Shown: one piece after another, positions 1 through 8,463 of the stretch
How positions within the stretch are numbered: the first letter of the stretch is position 1
Layout: each line of letters opens with the position of its first letter
DNA from: an uncultured Eubacteriales bacterium
GTDB taxonomy: Bacteria > Bacillota > Clostridia > Christensenellales > Borkfalkiaceae
Reading direction: 5' to 3'
DNA length: 14,153 bases
Assembly (NCBI GenBank): GCA_902767455.1
Contig: CACXHH010000047.1
Coordinates: forward strand, 1-14,153
Notes under the pieces: generated by a model
Databases searched by the model: none
What the model saw: only the letters and a program-made list of their open reading frames with translations
What the model was told of the DNA's origin: nothing
Position numbers and translations under genes: made by a program

Positions 1-2
1 AC

Positions 3-1556
3 ACGGGCAACGCGTCCTTTATGCTCGCAAGGAGCGGAAGCGACAAGATGTATCGCGGCGCCGCTTCGGTAAACGCGGGCGAAGGCGACGATTTCGTTTT
101 ATACGACGCCGCCACCGACAACAGCTTCGTGCGTTTCGCCAACTTCAGCGGAAAGACTTCCGTTGCGACCAGACTCGTTTGTTATTTCTATAACAACGAC
201 ACCAACGAAAAGGAAAATATCTACACCACGGCTCAAAAACTCTACTACGAGTTCGATTACCGTATATATATCGACGACGTGACCGCCGCTTCGCTTTCTC
301 CCGACTCGGTCGTCTTTTACGTGAACGCGAGAAACAGCGCCAACAAAACGGGGCAGTATAAGCTTCGCGACCTTATCGTAAACCAAGCGGGCGACGACAC
401 CTGGCACCACGAAGAAGGCGTTATAGAGTCGGTCAAGACGTCCACTTCGTATATGGCATTTTACTGCTATCTCGGCGCCGAAGAAGCTTCGCTCAATCCC
501 ACGACGTTCGTCGATTTCGACAATTTATATATTTCCGACGTCAAAGACAGAAACTACGCCTATCTTAACGGCGCTTTCGAGGGCATGGTTGATAAGTCGG
601 GCGGCGATGCAATAAACCCCGTTGAGTTCGATAAAACTCTCGGAACTCCCGCGAGCAAGTCGAGCGAAGGGCTCAACTACTTCTACACTCTCGAAAAAGG
701 GCAAACGCTCTCTCTTCCCCTGAACTTCAACAAGACTACGGGCGTATATCACCTTTCCTTCAAAACTACGACCAAGGGCGCTTTCGACGTCAGCTTCGGC
801 GGCAGAAACGGCGCTAAAATAAAACTCGACGTCGGCTCGGATATAGACGAAGACGTTTTGTCCGTTCACTGGACGAGATCGGGCGACGTATATACCTGCG
901 ACGCGTTCTTCGCGGGCTACACCGCCGCCAAACTTTACACGGTCGACTTCGTCAATAATTCCGAAAACGCCGTGACTATCGACGACGCGTTCGTCGGTCA
1001 GGTATCTTCCGTCACCAAGACGGCGGGCGACTACGCGAAATTTACGTCTTCGCTCAACTCTTTGAAGGCTACCGCTTCCGAAATGAAAAATTCCGTTACG
1101 GAAGAAAGCTATTTAAAGATAAACGCGGCGATCGTCAAAGCCGAAAAGATAGACGAATATTCGTCGCAGGAGCGCATGGATAACGCTTTATCTTCGGTAA
1201 GCGCGAAGATAGACGGCGCGACGAATTTAGCCGACCTTACCGAGCTTAAACAAGCTATCGCCGCGTGCGACGAAGCTTTCGAGCGCGGCTCGGAATATTA
1301 TTCCAAGCGCAGTTGGGCGTTTTTCCTTGAAAAATACCACGCGGCGCTCAACGTGCGCGACACAAATTCGCAAGCCGAAGTCGACGCCGCGACCGCGGCT
1401 CTTACCGCCGCGAAAGCGGCGCTCGTTCCCGACGACAGCGTTCACGGCGCCAACCTTATCGCGATAGTTATCGGCGGATTGCTCGGCGGCGGCACGCTCA
1501 CGGCGGGCGGGTTCATAGCGTTTTCCGAAATTCGCAGAAGGAGGAAAAAACAATGA
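3..1556 (+). CDS. Membrane-anchored surface protein with jelly-roll and FIVAR-like domains (5' partial)
   Basis: The frame is open to the left edge (codons from base 3), and the first ATG at 21 has no ribosome binding site, so the true start and signal peptide lie upstream. Counting from that Met, residues ~25-185 and ~195-335 look like two beta-rich jelly-roll, carbohydrate-binding-like domains, each ending in a 'DFDNLYISDV' or 'IDDAFVGQVS' type strand. Residues ~340-425 are helical. Residues ~427-471 (YSKRSWAFFLEKYHAAL, then NSQAEVDAATAAL) match the FIVAR pattern common in Gram-positive surface proteins. Residues ~479-501 form a Gly-rich membrane segment followed by RRRRKK, so the C-terminus is membrane-anchored with the bulk outside. 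No LPXTG motif precedes the helix. It is first in an operon with the phosphoesterase gene, whose ATG overlaps this stop (ATGA). The precise ligand is unknown; domain fold calls are by eye. Confidence 0.8.
   Translation, partial: TGNASFMLARSGSDKMYRGAASVNAGEGDDFVLYDAATDNSFVRFANFSGKTSVATRLVCYFYNNDTNEKENIYTTAQKLYYEFDYRIYIDDVTAASLSPDSVVFYVNARNSANKTGQYKLRDLIVNQAGDDTWHHEEGVIESVKTSTSYMAFYCYLGAEEASLNPTTFVDFDNLYISDVKDRNYAYLNGAFEGMVDKSGGDAINPVEFDKTLGTPASKSSEGLNYFYTLEKGQTLSLPLNFNKTTGVYHLSFKTTTKGAFDVSFGGRNGAKIKLDVGSDIDEDVLSVHWTRSGDVYTCDAFFAGYTAAKLYTVDFVNNSENAVTIDDAFVGQVSSVTKTAGDYAKFTSSLNSLKATASEMKNSVTEESYLKINAAIVKAEKIDEYSSQERMDNALSSVSAKIDGATNLADLTELKQAIAACDEAFERGSEYYSKRSWAFFLEKYHAALNVRDTNSQAEVDAATAALTAAKAALVPDDSVHGANLIAIVIGGLLGGGTLTAGGFIAFSEIRRRRKKQ
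1538..1556 (+). promoter_or_regulatory. Ribosome binding site and ATGA stop-start overlap
   Basis: AAGGAGG at 1538-1544 lies 8 nt before the ATG at 1553, inside the last codons of the upstream gene. The ATG overlaps the upstream TGA as ATGA, so the two genes are very likely translationally coupled. This fixes the start of the 1269-residue protein. Confidence 0.85.
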
Positions 1557-4500
1557 AAACCAAACGCTTATTGATAGCGATAATAAGTTTAGCGATAGTT
1601 TTGACGGGCTGTCTTGCCGCGATAGGCGCGTCCGCCGCGGGCGGCAATTCGTCCGACGGGGTTTACGCAGATCTACGCAGCGGAAAGATAAAATACTTCC
1701 TTCCCGCCGAACTTGCGGGCGAGCCTACTACCATGGAAGCGTGGGTACTTATCGACGAAGACGCGAAAGGCGATCTCGGAAACCTGTTTTCAAACGAAGT
1801 GGCGTTCAAGTCCAAAGACGTCGTCTGCTACCACGTGGACGAAAACGGGCACATGCGCGTTGAGTGGGATATGTACGACAGGATAGCGCTCTTCGATAAC
1901 GTCGACCTTCGCAACGGGAAGTGGACGCATATAGCCGTCGTCCGCGACAAGGAGCTTGACGGGTTCAAACTCTACGTCAACGGCGAACTTATGCAGGAAG
2001 TCGCGTGCGGCGCGGGCAGAGATCTTTCTGAATTCCCGTCGAGATTCTGTATCGGCGGCGACTGGAACGAAGGCTTTAAGGTAAAAGAACCGTTTTTGGG
2101 CAAAGTAAGACAACTTACTTTATATAACCGCACTATTTCGGCGGGCGAAGTCGAACGCGATTACTACAACAGCGCGAATATCTCTTCGGCAAACCGCAGC
2201 GGCTTGTTGTTCAACGCGATAGTCGACGGCACGAAGAAAGAGCTCGTAGATACTTCGATATACAAAAACAACCCCAAGATAGGCAGTAACGATCTTTATT
2301 ACGACGGCGAACCTTACGAAACGAAGGATTATTCCATCGCTTTGATACCCGACCTTCAGATAATGACCAACCACCTGCCCGAAGCCGTTGACAATCTGCC
2401 TACTTATCTTCTCGACCATTACGAAGAGAAGAAGATAGGCGTTGCCATAACTCTCGGCGACCTTACCGACGGCAATATCAACGGAAGCAAGAACAATACC
2501 AACTTCGACAAGATGTACAAAAAGGTAGACGAGCAGTTCTCGCGTCTTGACAGCGACGATCCGACAAAGCCTACCGTTCCGTATATCTACGTTGCGGGCA
2601 ACCACGACTACGACAACGAATGTTCAACCGACCACTCGGCTACTTACTTCGACAAATATCTTAAACAGTCAAAACAGGAACAGTGGGAGTGCTGGGGCGG
2701 AAGCTACGAAGGCAGCCTTACCAACGCTTACTATCTGTTCGAGTTCTGCGGCGTTAAATATTGCATTTTCGCGCTCGATTTCGGCGCTTCCGACGAAGTT
2801 ATCGACTGGTGCTGCCGAGTGACCGAACACTATTCCGACCGCCGTATCATAATGGCGACTCACGGCTTCCTTGCCGCCGACGGGCACTTCTTGTCGAGCG
2901 AATACAGCGGCGCGCCGTCAAAGTACGGCTGGACGGGCAAGGGCGTGACTTCGGTAAACGACGCCGACCAGATGTGGGATAAATGGCTCAGCAGATATCC
3001 TAATATATTTATGGTCTGCTGCGGACATATAAACACCGACGAGCTTCTCCTTCGCGAATACGTGGGCGTAAACGGAAACGTGGTGCCGTGTATTCTTCTC
3101 GACGGACAGAGCATGCAGATGAACGACGCCATCGAAAACATGCTCGGCATGATGACTTTCGACGAAAAAGAACAGCTTATCTACTTCAACTATTACAGCC
3201 TTATCCAGAACAATCAACTCTTCAACTATCAGAGTCAGTACGTTTACAGCTTCAAGGGCAACACCGATATTTTAAGCCCCTTATATTACCCGAACGGCGC
3301 AAGCGACACCAACCTTTCGTACGACCTTACCGTCACCGACGATAACGGTATCGCGGGGTATTCAGCCAAGGCGCGCGCAGGTCAGCTCGTTAAACTTACG
3401 ATAGACTCCGACGAATACGTCGTGGACGGTTACGTTATCGACGGCGTAAAATACGAAGGTAATTCCTTCGTTATGCCTAACGCCGATACGCAGGTACGCG
3501 TAACGCTCAAAAAGGTAACGCAAGGCGCGCACGCTATAAACGTTATCGGCGGGGAAGGCGGAGTGACGGTCGCGTCGCTCTCACGCGCGGACGCGGGAGA
3601 AACGGTCACGCTTACCAACTACGCAGATTACGGCTACGTGGTAACGCGTTATCTCGTCAACGGAAGCGAGATAGAAGGAAATATCTTCACGATGCCCGCA
3701 TCTGACGTCAGCGTTACTACCGAATACTACCGCCCGCTCGACGGAACGCAGGTTTCGATGCTTATTCACGACAGCACTTACGCCGACGCGACTTCCTACT
3801 GGAAAGCCGAATACACCCCCGACGCGCTCGTTATCGATATCGTCGTGGAGGACTATATCGTCTACACCGTCGATAACCTTCAGAAGAACTTCGGTATGAC
3901 CGATAACGTCGAGTGTTTGCTCGGCTTGAAGGCAAGCGCGGGCGAATCGTACACTACTTCAAACTACCGTATTCTCGCCGCGGCAGGCGGAGAAACTTAT
4001 TTCAGCAGATACAACGGCAACGGCTGGTCCAACGCCTACGCCGACAGGCTGGATATAAGCGTCGTCAAGCTCTTGCCTCCGGAAGACTATATGAAGGGCT
4101 ATATCGTCAAGATGATCGTACCCTATCAGGCGATAGGGCTTACGTACGCCCAAGCGCTCGGAAATATCACCATTTGCCCCGCTATGCGTAACACCACGCA
4201 GGGAAGATTCTGGACGACGTTCAAATCGTATTCCGAATACGGAGTCAACTGGAATATTCCCAAAACGCACCTTCTTATTGACGAGAACGGCGCGTTCGTA
4301 AGGAACGTCGTTCACGCCGACACGGTATTTGCCGGCAACGGACTTATGTTCGGTTGGGACAGCGCGACCAAAGACCTTTCGGCGCTTAACGTCGGCTCGA
4401 CCTTCAACGTTTCCGCTCCCGACACCACGCTTTCTTACTGGAAGGAACATATATGGGAGATAGCCGAAAGAACGCCTGCGAAAATATTCTTCTCGTGCGG

Positions 4501-5362
4501 CGGTAAAGACATTCTGACGAGATCTACGCTCTCGGTATTCAACGAAACTCTCGAACTCGTCAAGCTCGTTTCAAACGAAACTTCGGGCGCGAAGATAACG
4601 CTCGTAGGCGCGCTTCCCGTCGTTTCCGCGGATACAGACGTAATGAAGATAGCGGCGTTCAACTCGATGCTCGCCGACTACGCCGCTTCGACGAAAGAAG
4701 TCGATTATATAGCTGTGGACGGGTTTATCGGCGGCAACAAGCCAAGGCTTTCATTCTATTCTTCTGCGGATACGCTCTCGAACGAAGGCTTCGCGTACCT
4801 TAAAAGAGCCTTCCTTGAAAAGTACGGCGCTTACGCGGCGAAAGAAGGAACTTTCTGGGGCAATTGCGGCGATTACACCGCCGACGACACTTACCGGGAA
4901 GACGGCAATACGCTCTTCACCAACGGCGAAGGAACGCGCAACGTCTACGTCAAGAACTATTCGGGCGGCGACTTCACCCTTGAGCTTAAGTTGACCGTCA
5001 ATACCGTCTACAATAACGACGCGCTTCCCAAATTCGGCTTCGCGCTCCACGGCGCGCTCGGAGCCCGCGCTTACTATATTGACGGCGCCGAAAACCTTTC
5101 GGCTCAATACGCGGGCGCGGTCAGCAAGCTTTACACCGGTTACGACTGGGATAACCTTAAGTCGGTAAACGTTCCCGGTCTTAAATACTCGGGCGGCTCG
5201 TACGCTACGCTGAAAATAGTCAAGAAGGGCGGCGCGATAAACTTCTACTGCAACGACGTGCTCGTATCTTCCGAAGAGTCGTTCGACGTTCAGGCGATAA
5301 GCATTTTCACCTTCAACACGGGCTTGAAGATAACCAATTACTCTTTGACGGAGGAGAACTGA
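1553..5362 (+). CDS. Secreted LamG - calcineurin-like metallophosphoesterase - SGNH-like multidomain protein (YvnB-like)
   Basis: An exported 1269-residue protein. The N-terminus is a signal peptide with a lipobox-like LTGC (17-20) and an alternative ASA cleavage site (26-28). Residues ~36-208 are a LamG/concanavalin domain (EAWVLI at 62, WTHIAVVRD, FLGKVRQLTLYNR near 181). Residues ~262-505 are a metallophosphoesterase with D267-L-Q269, GDLTD (302-306), GNHD (349-352), H437 and GH492-IN. Two divergent InlB-type repeats follow (~589-654, ~658-727; FVMP and FTMP motifs), then a CBM9/DOMON-like beta domain (~730-915). Residues ~925-1095 are SGNH-hydrolase-like without the catalytic residues, and ~1099-1269 are a C-terminal concanavalin-like domain. 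The LamG plus 'DxQ' phosphoesterase order and the length recall Bacillus YvnB; this is from memory and was not searched. It probably hydrolyses a phosphodiester or phosphomonoester at the cell surface; the substrate is unknown. It is the middle gene of a three-gene operon. Confidence 0.85.
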   Translation: MKTKRLLIAIISLAIVLTGCLAAIGASAAGGNSSDGVYADLRSGKIKYFLPAELAGEPTTMEAWVLIDEDAKGDLGNLFSNEVAFKSKDVVCYHVDENGHMRVEWDMYDRIALFDNVDLRNGKWTHIAVVRDKELDGFKLYVNGELMQEVACGAGRDLSEFPSRFCIGGDWNEGFKVKEPFLGKVRQLTLYNRTISAGEVERDYYNSANISSANRSGLLFNAIVDGTKKELVDTSIYKNNPKIGSNDLYYDGEPYETKDYSIALIPDLQIMTNHLPEAVDNLPTYLLDHYEEKKIGVAITLGDLTDGNINGSKNNTNFDKMYKKVDEQFSRLDSDDPTKPTVPYIYVAGNHDYDNECSTDHSATYFDKYLKQSKQEQWECWGGSYEGSLTNAYYLFEFCGVKYCIFALDFGASDEVIDWCCRVTEHYSDRRIIMATHGFLAADGHFLSSEYSGAPSKYGWTGKGVTSVNDADQMWDKWLSRYPNIFMVCCGHINTDELLLREYVGVNGNVVPCILLDGQSMQMNDAIENMLGMMTFDEKEQLIYFNYYSLIQNNQLFNYQSQYVYSFKGNTDILSPLYYPNGASDTNLSYDLTVTDDNGIAGYSAKARAGQLVKLTIDSDEYVVDGYVIDGVKYEGNSFVMPNADTQVRVTLKKVTQGAHAINVIGGEGGVTVASLSRADAGETVTLTNYADYGYVVTRYLVNGSEIEGNIFTMPASDVSVTTEYYRPLDGTQVSMLIHDSTYADATSYWKAEYTPDALVIDIVVEDYIVYTVDNLQKNFGMTDNVECLLGLKASAGESYTTSNYRILAAAGGETYFSRYNGNGWSNAYADRLDISVVKLLPPEDYMKGYIVKMIVPYQAIGLTYAQALGNITICPAMRNTTQGRFWTTFKSYSEYGVNWNIPKTHLLIDENGAFVRNVVHADTVFAGNGLMFGWDSATKDLSALNVGSTFNVSAPDTTLSYWKEHIWEIAERTPAKIFFSCGGKDILTRSTLSVFNETLELVKLVSNETSGAKITLVGALPVVSADTDVMKIAAFNSMLADYAASTKEVDYIAVDGFIGGNKPRLSFYSSADTLSNEGFAYLKRAFLEKYGAYAAKEGTFWGNCGDYTADDTYREDGNTLFTNGEGTRNVYVKNYSGGDFTLELKLTVNTVYNNDALPKFGFALHGALGARAYYIDGAENLSAQYAGAVSKLYTGYDWDNLKSVNVPGLKYSGGSYATLKIVKKGGAINFYCNDVLVSSEESFDVQAISIFTFNTGLKITNYSLTEEN

Positions 5363-5366
5363 TATG
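5350..5366 (+). promoter_or_regulatory. Ribosome binding site for the GLUG-repeat lipoprotein
   Basis: GGAGGAG at 5350-5356 is 7 nt before the ATG at 5364 and lies in the last codons of the upstream gene. The stop TGA (5360-5362) is one base before the start, so the genes are co-transcribed and probably coupled. Confidence 0.8.
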
Positions 5367-8357
5367 AAAAAGATATTGTATATTCTGTTATCGGCTGTCC
5401 TTATAGTCGCCGCCGCGCTCTTTACGGCGTGCGATAACGGAAAAACCGACCCCGGATCTTCTTCTCCCGCATCGTACGAAGTGACCTTCAAAAACTACGA
5501 CGGCGCCGTCTTGTACACGACTTCCGTAAATAAGGGGGAAACGCCCGTATACGCTGGCGAAACCCCGAAAAGAGCTTCCGAAAACGGCGTCGAATACACC
5601 TTTTCGGGCTGGGCGGAAAAGGCGGGCGGTAAAGCTTTGTCATCGCTTCCCAAAGCTCGCGGAAACGCCGAGTATTACGCCGTTTACTCCGAAAGCGAAG
5701 TGAAATATAACGTCGTTTTCCGTAACGGCGACGCGATTTTGTCTACCGTCGGCTATCCTATGGGCGCAACGCCTTCCTACACGGGAGCGACTCCCGTTAA
5801 AAACCCGACCAAAGAGTACGTTTATACCTTCTCGGGCTGGGCTACGGAAGATGGCGGAAAAGCCCTTTCGGCGTTTCCCGCGGTCACGGGCGACGCAAAT
5901 TATTACGCCGTGTTCACGAGCGCCAAGAGAACGTATAACGTCACTTTCGACGTCAACGGAACCAAGACTACCGATAAGTATTATTACGGCGCCACGCCCG
6001 TTTATTCGGGCGAAACGACGTTCGTCGAAAACGGAGTCAAGTACACGATAACGGGCTGGGATAAGACTTTTTCTCCCGTTTCGGACGACGTGGTGTATAC
6101 TGCCGAACTCGAAGTCGAAAACGGGTACAAGATAACCTTCGAGGTTGACGGCGAAACGCTTGAAACGGTCGTAAAAGTAGGCGAAACGCCGCGCTTTTAC
6201 GGCACTCCGTACAGGGCGCGCACCGAATCCGTGACGTTCGTGTTTGCCGGTTGGAGAGCGGAAGGCGGAGAGCTTTACGAAACGCTCCCCGCGGCGATAA
6301 GCGACGCGCGCTACGTAGCCGAATTTACCGCCGAATACGTTTATTTCAACGCTACTTTCAAGTCGGAAAGCGGCAGGACGTTATTCGTCGACGAGCGCCG
6401 CTACGGCGAAAAATTCGTCTTTGACGGCGAATTGCCCGAAAAAGCTTCCGACGATAAGTACGATTATTTCTTCTCGGCGTGGGAAAAGCTCAACGAAAGG
6501 TTTACCGAGCTTCCCGACGCTTACGCCGACGTTACCTTTACGCCTGTGTTTACCAAACGCTTACGCGTATTCGAGCTCACCGTTGACTTCGTGAAAGACG
6601 GCGAAACGTTCTTCACGTACCTTGACGAACTTTCCTACGGCGACAACTACTTCGTGAACGCGCCGAAGGTTGGCGGATATACTTCCGTTCCCTTCGTTAA
6701 GGGCGTTATAAGCCGCGATACCGAGCTTACCGTAAACTATACGGCGACGGGAGAAGTTTCAGTTTGGGACGGAACGAGCGTAGCTTCCGCGTTCAACGGC
6801 GGCGAAGGCACCGAAGACTCGCCTTACGAGATAGCTACCGCCGCTCAGCTTGCCTACCTTGCCAAGCTTTCGGCAGGGAAGGATTACGGCGGCTATTATA
6901 TCCTTATCGCCGATATAGACCTTAGCGGATATAAATGGACGCCCGTATGCTACCGCAACAGCCCGAGCAATTACAGCTGGAAATTCTTCACGGGCGACTT
7001 TAACGGCAACGGACGCACGATATCGGGACTTTACGGCGAACAGACGCGCGGCTTCGGCTTGTTCGAGGGCGTTAAGGGAAGCGTTTACGACCTTACAATC
7101 GTCGGAAGCTGCAAAGTGTCCGACAGAGCGGGCGCGGTCGCGTATTACCTGAATAACGGCGGCTCGCTCAAAAACGTAACCGCGCGCTTCGATATAACGG
7201 CTACGCTATCAAGCGGCGACGGCTACGTCGGCGGCGTGATCGGCACGACCGGCGACACTCTTACGACACTTGAAAACTGTAATTTTTACGGCACGATAAA
7301 CGCTTTGGGCGCCGCCCGCGTAGGCGGAATAATGGGCCACAGCGCCGCACGCGTCGTAAACTGCAACAATTACGGCGTTATTAACGGTAAAACCGCCGTC
7401 GGCGGCGTGGTAGGTTACGGTTTGGCAAAGCTTGATAACTGCAAAAACTACGGCGCCGTGAGCGGATATTCTTACGTCGGCGGCTGTTTCGGGCAGACCA
7501 AGAACGGCGCTGACGTAACTTCCTGCGAAAACCAAGGCGTTATAAAGGGCAACTACTTCGTCGGCGGCGTAGTCGGCAGTACCGAAACTACAAAAGTTAC
7601 CGATTGCGTAAACTACGGCTACGTATATCTCGACGAAAATCTCGAGTCTACCGCGAGCAATTCCCGTAAAGGCTTCGGCGGCGTGGTCGGCTGGAACACC
7701 AACGTTTCGGCGGTGAGCGGCTGTGAAAACTACGGCGCGGTCAAAGCGTACAGCAACGTCGGCGGCATCGTCGGTTACGACGGCGCAGGCTCGCCCATGG
7801 ACGATTGCGTAAACTACGCCACCGTCGTAGGCACCGTTTACGTAGGCGGGATCGCGGGTATCGCCGCAAAGAGTTCCGTTCTTACCGATTGCTCAAACTT
7901 CGGCGATATTTTCGGCGCGGAAGGCTACGTCGGCGGAATAGCCGGACAAACGCTTTCGGGAACGCACGTTTTAAACGCCGTGAACGGCGGTGACGTGAGC
8001 GGCGACCACTTTACGGGCGGCATCGTCGGCTCTACGACCACTTCGCTCGTGGAAAATTCCGTGAACGGCGGCCGCGTGTGCTTCGTCGATAATGATTCGA
8101 CCAACAGTAACTCCATGCGCGGGTTCGGCGGCATCGTCGGCTGGAACACCAACTCTTCCGAGATCTACGCGTGCGTAAACCGCGGCAAAGTTTCGGGTTA
8201 CAGCAACGTCGGCGGTATCGCGGGTTACAGCGGCGCAGGCTCCGAAGTTCCCCCGCACGAAAAATCAAAGGTCAACGACGCGTCTAAAAAGAACGTCAAC
8301 GAAGGCGTAGTCACGGGCGTAAGCTCTGTGGGCGATATATGCGGCGTACAGAACTGA
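5364..8357 (+). CDS. Lipoprotein with InlB-like repeats and a GLUG-motif beta-helix
   Basis: A 997-residue exported lipoprotein. The signal peptide ends FTAC with the lipidated Cys at 23, followed by a short Asp/Gly/Ser linker. Residues ~38-465 contain about six units of ~65-75 residues of the InlB/Flg_new kind, with motifs such as VTFKNYDG, YTFSGWA and YYAVY. At W468 begins a typical GLUG lead-in (WDGTSVASAF, GTEDSPYEIATAAQLAYLA, ADIDLSGYKW near 516-525). From ~622 to the end there are 12 VGG(I/V)xG-type GLUG motifs plus a final VGDICG, each followed by a Cys/Asn-Tyr-Gly unit (for example NCKNYGAVSG), as expected for a right-handed beta-helix. There is no C-terminal anchor, so the lipid is the only attachment. 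This is an adhesin- or glycan-facing architecture; no catalytic residues are recognisable. It is the last gene of operon 1, followed by a strong terminator. Confidence 0.88.
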   Translation: MKKILYILLSAVLIVAAALFTACDNGKTDPGSSSPASYEVTFKNYDGAVLYTTSVNKGETPVYAGETPKRASENGVEYTFSGWAEKAGGKALSSLPKARGNAEYYAVYSESEVKYNVVFRNGDAILSTVGYPMGATPSYTGATPVKNPTKEYVYTFSGWATEDGGKALSAFPAVTGDANYYAVFTSAKRTYNVTFDVNGTKTTDKYYYGATPVYSGETTFVENGVKYTITGWDKTFSPVSDDVVYTAELEVENGYKITFEVDGETLETVVKVGETPRFYGTPYRARTESVTFVFAGWRAEGGELYETLPAAISDARYVAEFTAEYVYFNATFKSESGRTLFVDERRYGEKFVFDGELPEKASDDKYDYFFSAWEKLNERFTELPDAYADVTFTPVFTKRLRVFELTVDFVKDGETFFTYLDELSYGDNYFVNAPKVGGYTSVPFVKGVISRDTELTVNYTATGEVSVWDGTSVASAFNGGEGTEDSPYEIATAAQLAYLAKLSAGKDYGGYYILIADIDLSGYKWTPVCYRNSPSNYSWKFFTGDFNGNGRTISGLYGEQTRGFGLFEGVKGSVYDLTIVGSCKVSDRAGAVAYYLNNGGSLKNVTARFDITATLSSGDGYVGGVIGTTGDTLTTLENCNFYGTINALGAARVGGIMGHSAARVVNCNNYGVINGKTAVGGVVGYGLAKLDNCKNYGAVSGYSYVGGCFGQTKNGADVTSCENQGVIKGNYFVGGVVGSTETTKVTDCVNYGYVYLDENLESTASNSRKGFGGVVGWNTNVSAVSGCENYGAVKAYSNVGGIVGYDGAGSPMDDCVNYATVVGTVYVGGIAGIAAKSSVLTDCSNFGDIFGAEGYVGGIAGQTLSGTHVLNAVNGGDVSGDHFTGGIVGSTTTSLVENSVNGGRVCFVDNDSTNSNSMRGFGGIVGWNTNSSEIYACVNRGKVSGYSNVGGIAGYSGAGSEVPPHEKSKVNDASKKNVNEGVVTGVSSVGDICGVQN
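7473..8245 (+). repeat. Two-copy ~450-bp higher-order repeat in the GLUG region
   Basis: The block starting TACGTCGGCGG at 7473 recurs at 7926 (offset 453). After a one-codon difference, GGCTGGAACACCAAC at 7689/8139, TACAGCAACGTC at 7749/8199 and CGGCGCAGGC at 7781/8231 are all exactly 450 bp apart. Each block encodes four GLUG units in the same order (Q-T, S-T, WNT and Y-GAGS types). It is an in-frame segmental duplication of about 150 residues. Confidence 0.8.
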
Positions 8358-8387
8358 CGTTAAAAACACTATAATTATAAACGAACG

Positions 8388-8427
8388 CCGCCCGCTTGCC
8401 GATTATTCGGCAAGCGGGCGGTTTTTT
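8388..8427 (+). terminator. Rho-independent terminator of operon 1
   Basis: A perfect 15-bp inverted repeat, CCGCCCGCTTGCCGA (8388-8402) with TCGGCAAGCGGGCGG (8407-8421), has a TTAT loop and is followed directly by six T (8422-8427). It starts 31 nt after the stop codon of the GLUG lipoprotein. On the minus strand the stem is followed by CGTTCGTTTATAATT, a poor U-tract, so it is best read as a + strand terminator that may only partly stop transcription of the convergent araC-type gene. Confidence 0.95.
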
Positions 8428-8463
8428 CACGCGTAAAGACGGATAAATCATATATTTTTACGG

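Noticed and set aside
4751..5491. 246-codon minus-strand open frame spanning the junction of two genes
   Set aside because: It runs opposite two well-supported coding frames and a ribosome binding site, and has no domain or start signal of its own.
7220..8250. Regularly spaced repeats that could suggest a CRISPR array
   Set aside because: The repeats are imperfect, in frame and encode GLUG motifs; there are no identical repeats with unique spacers.
8388..8427. The terminator as a fully bidirectional one that also ends the araC-type transcript
   Set aside because: On the minus strand the stem is followed by a mixed sequence and not a U-run, so only partial termination is plausible.
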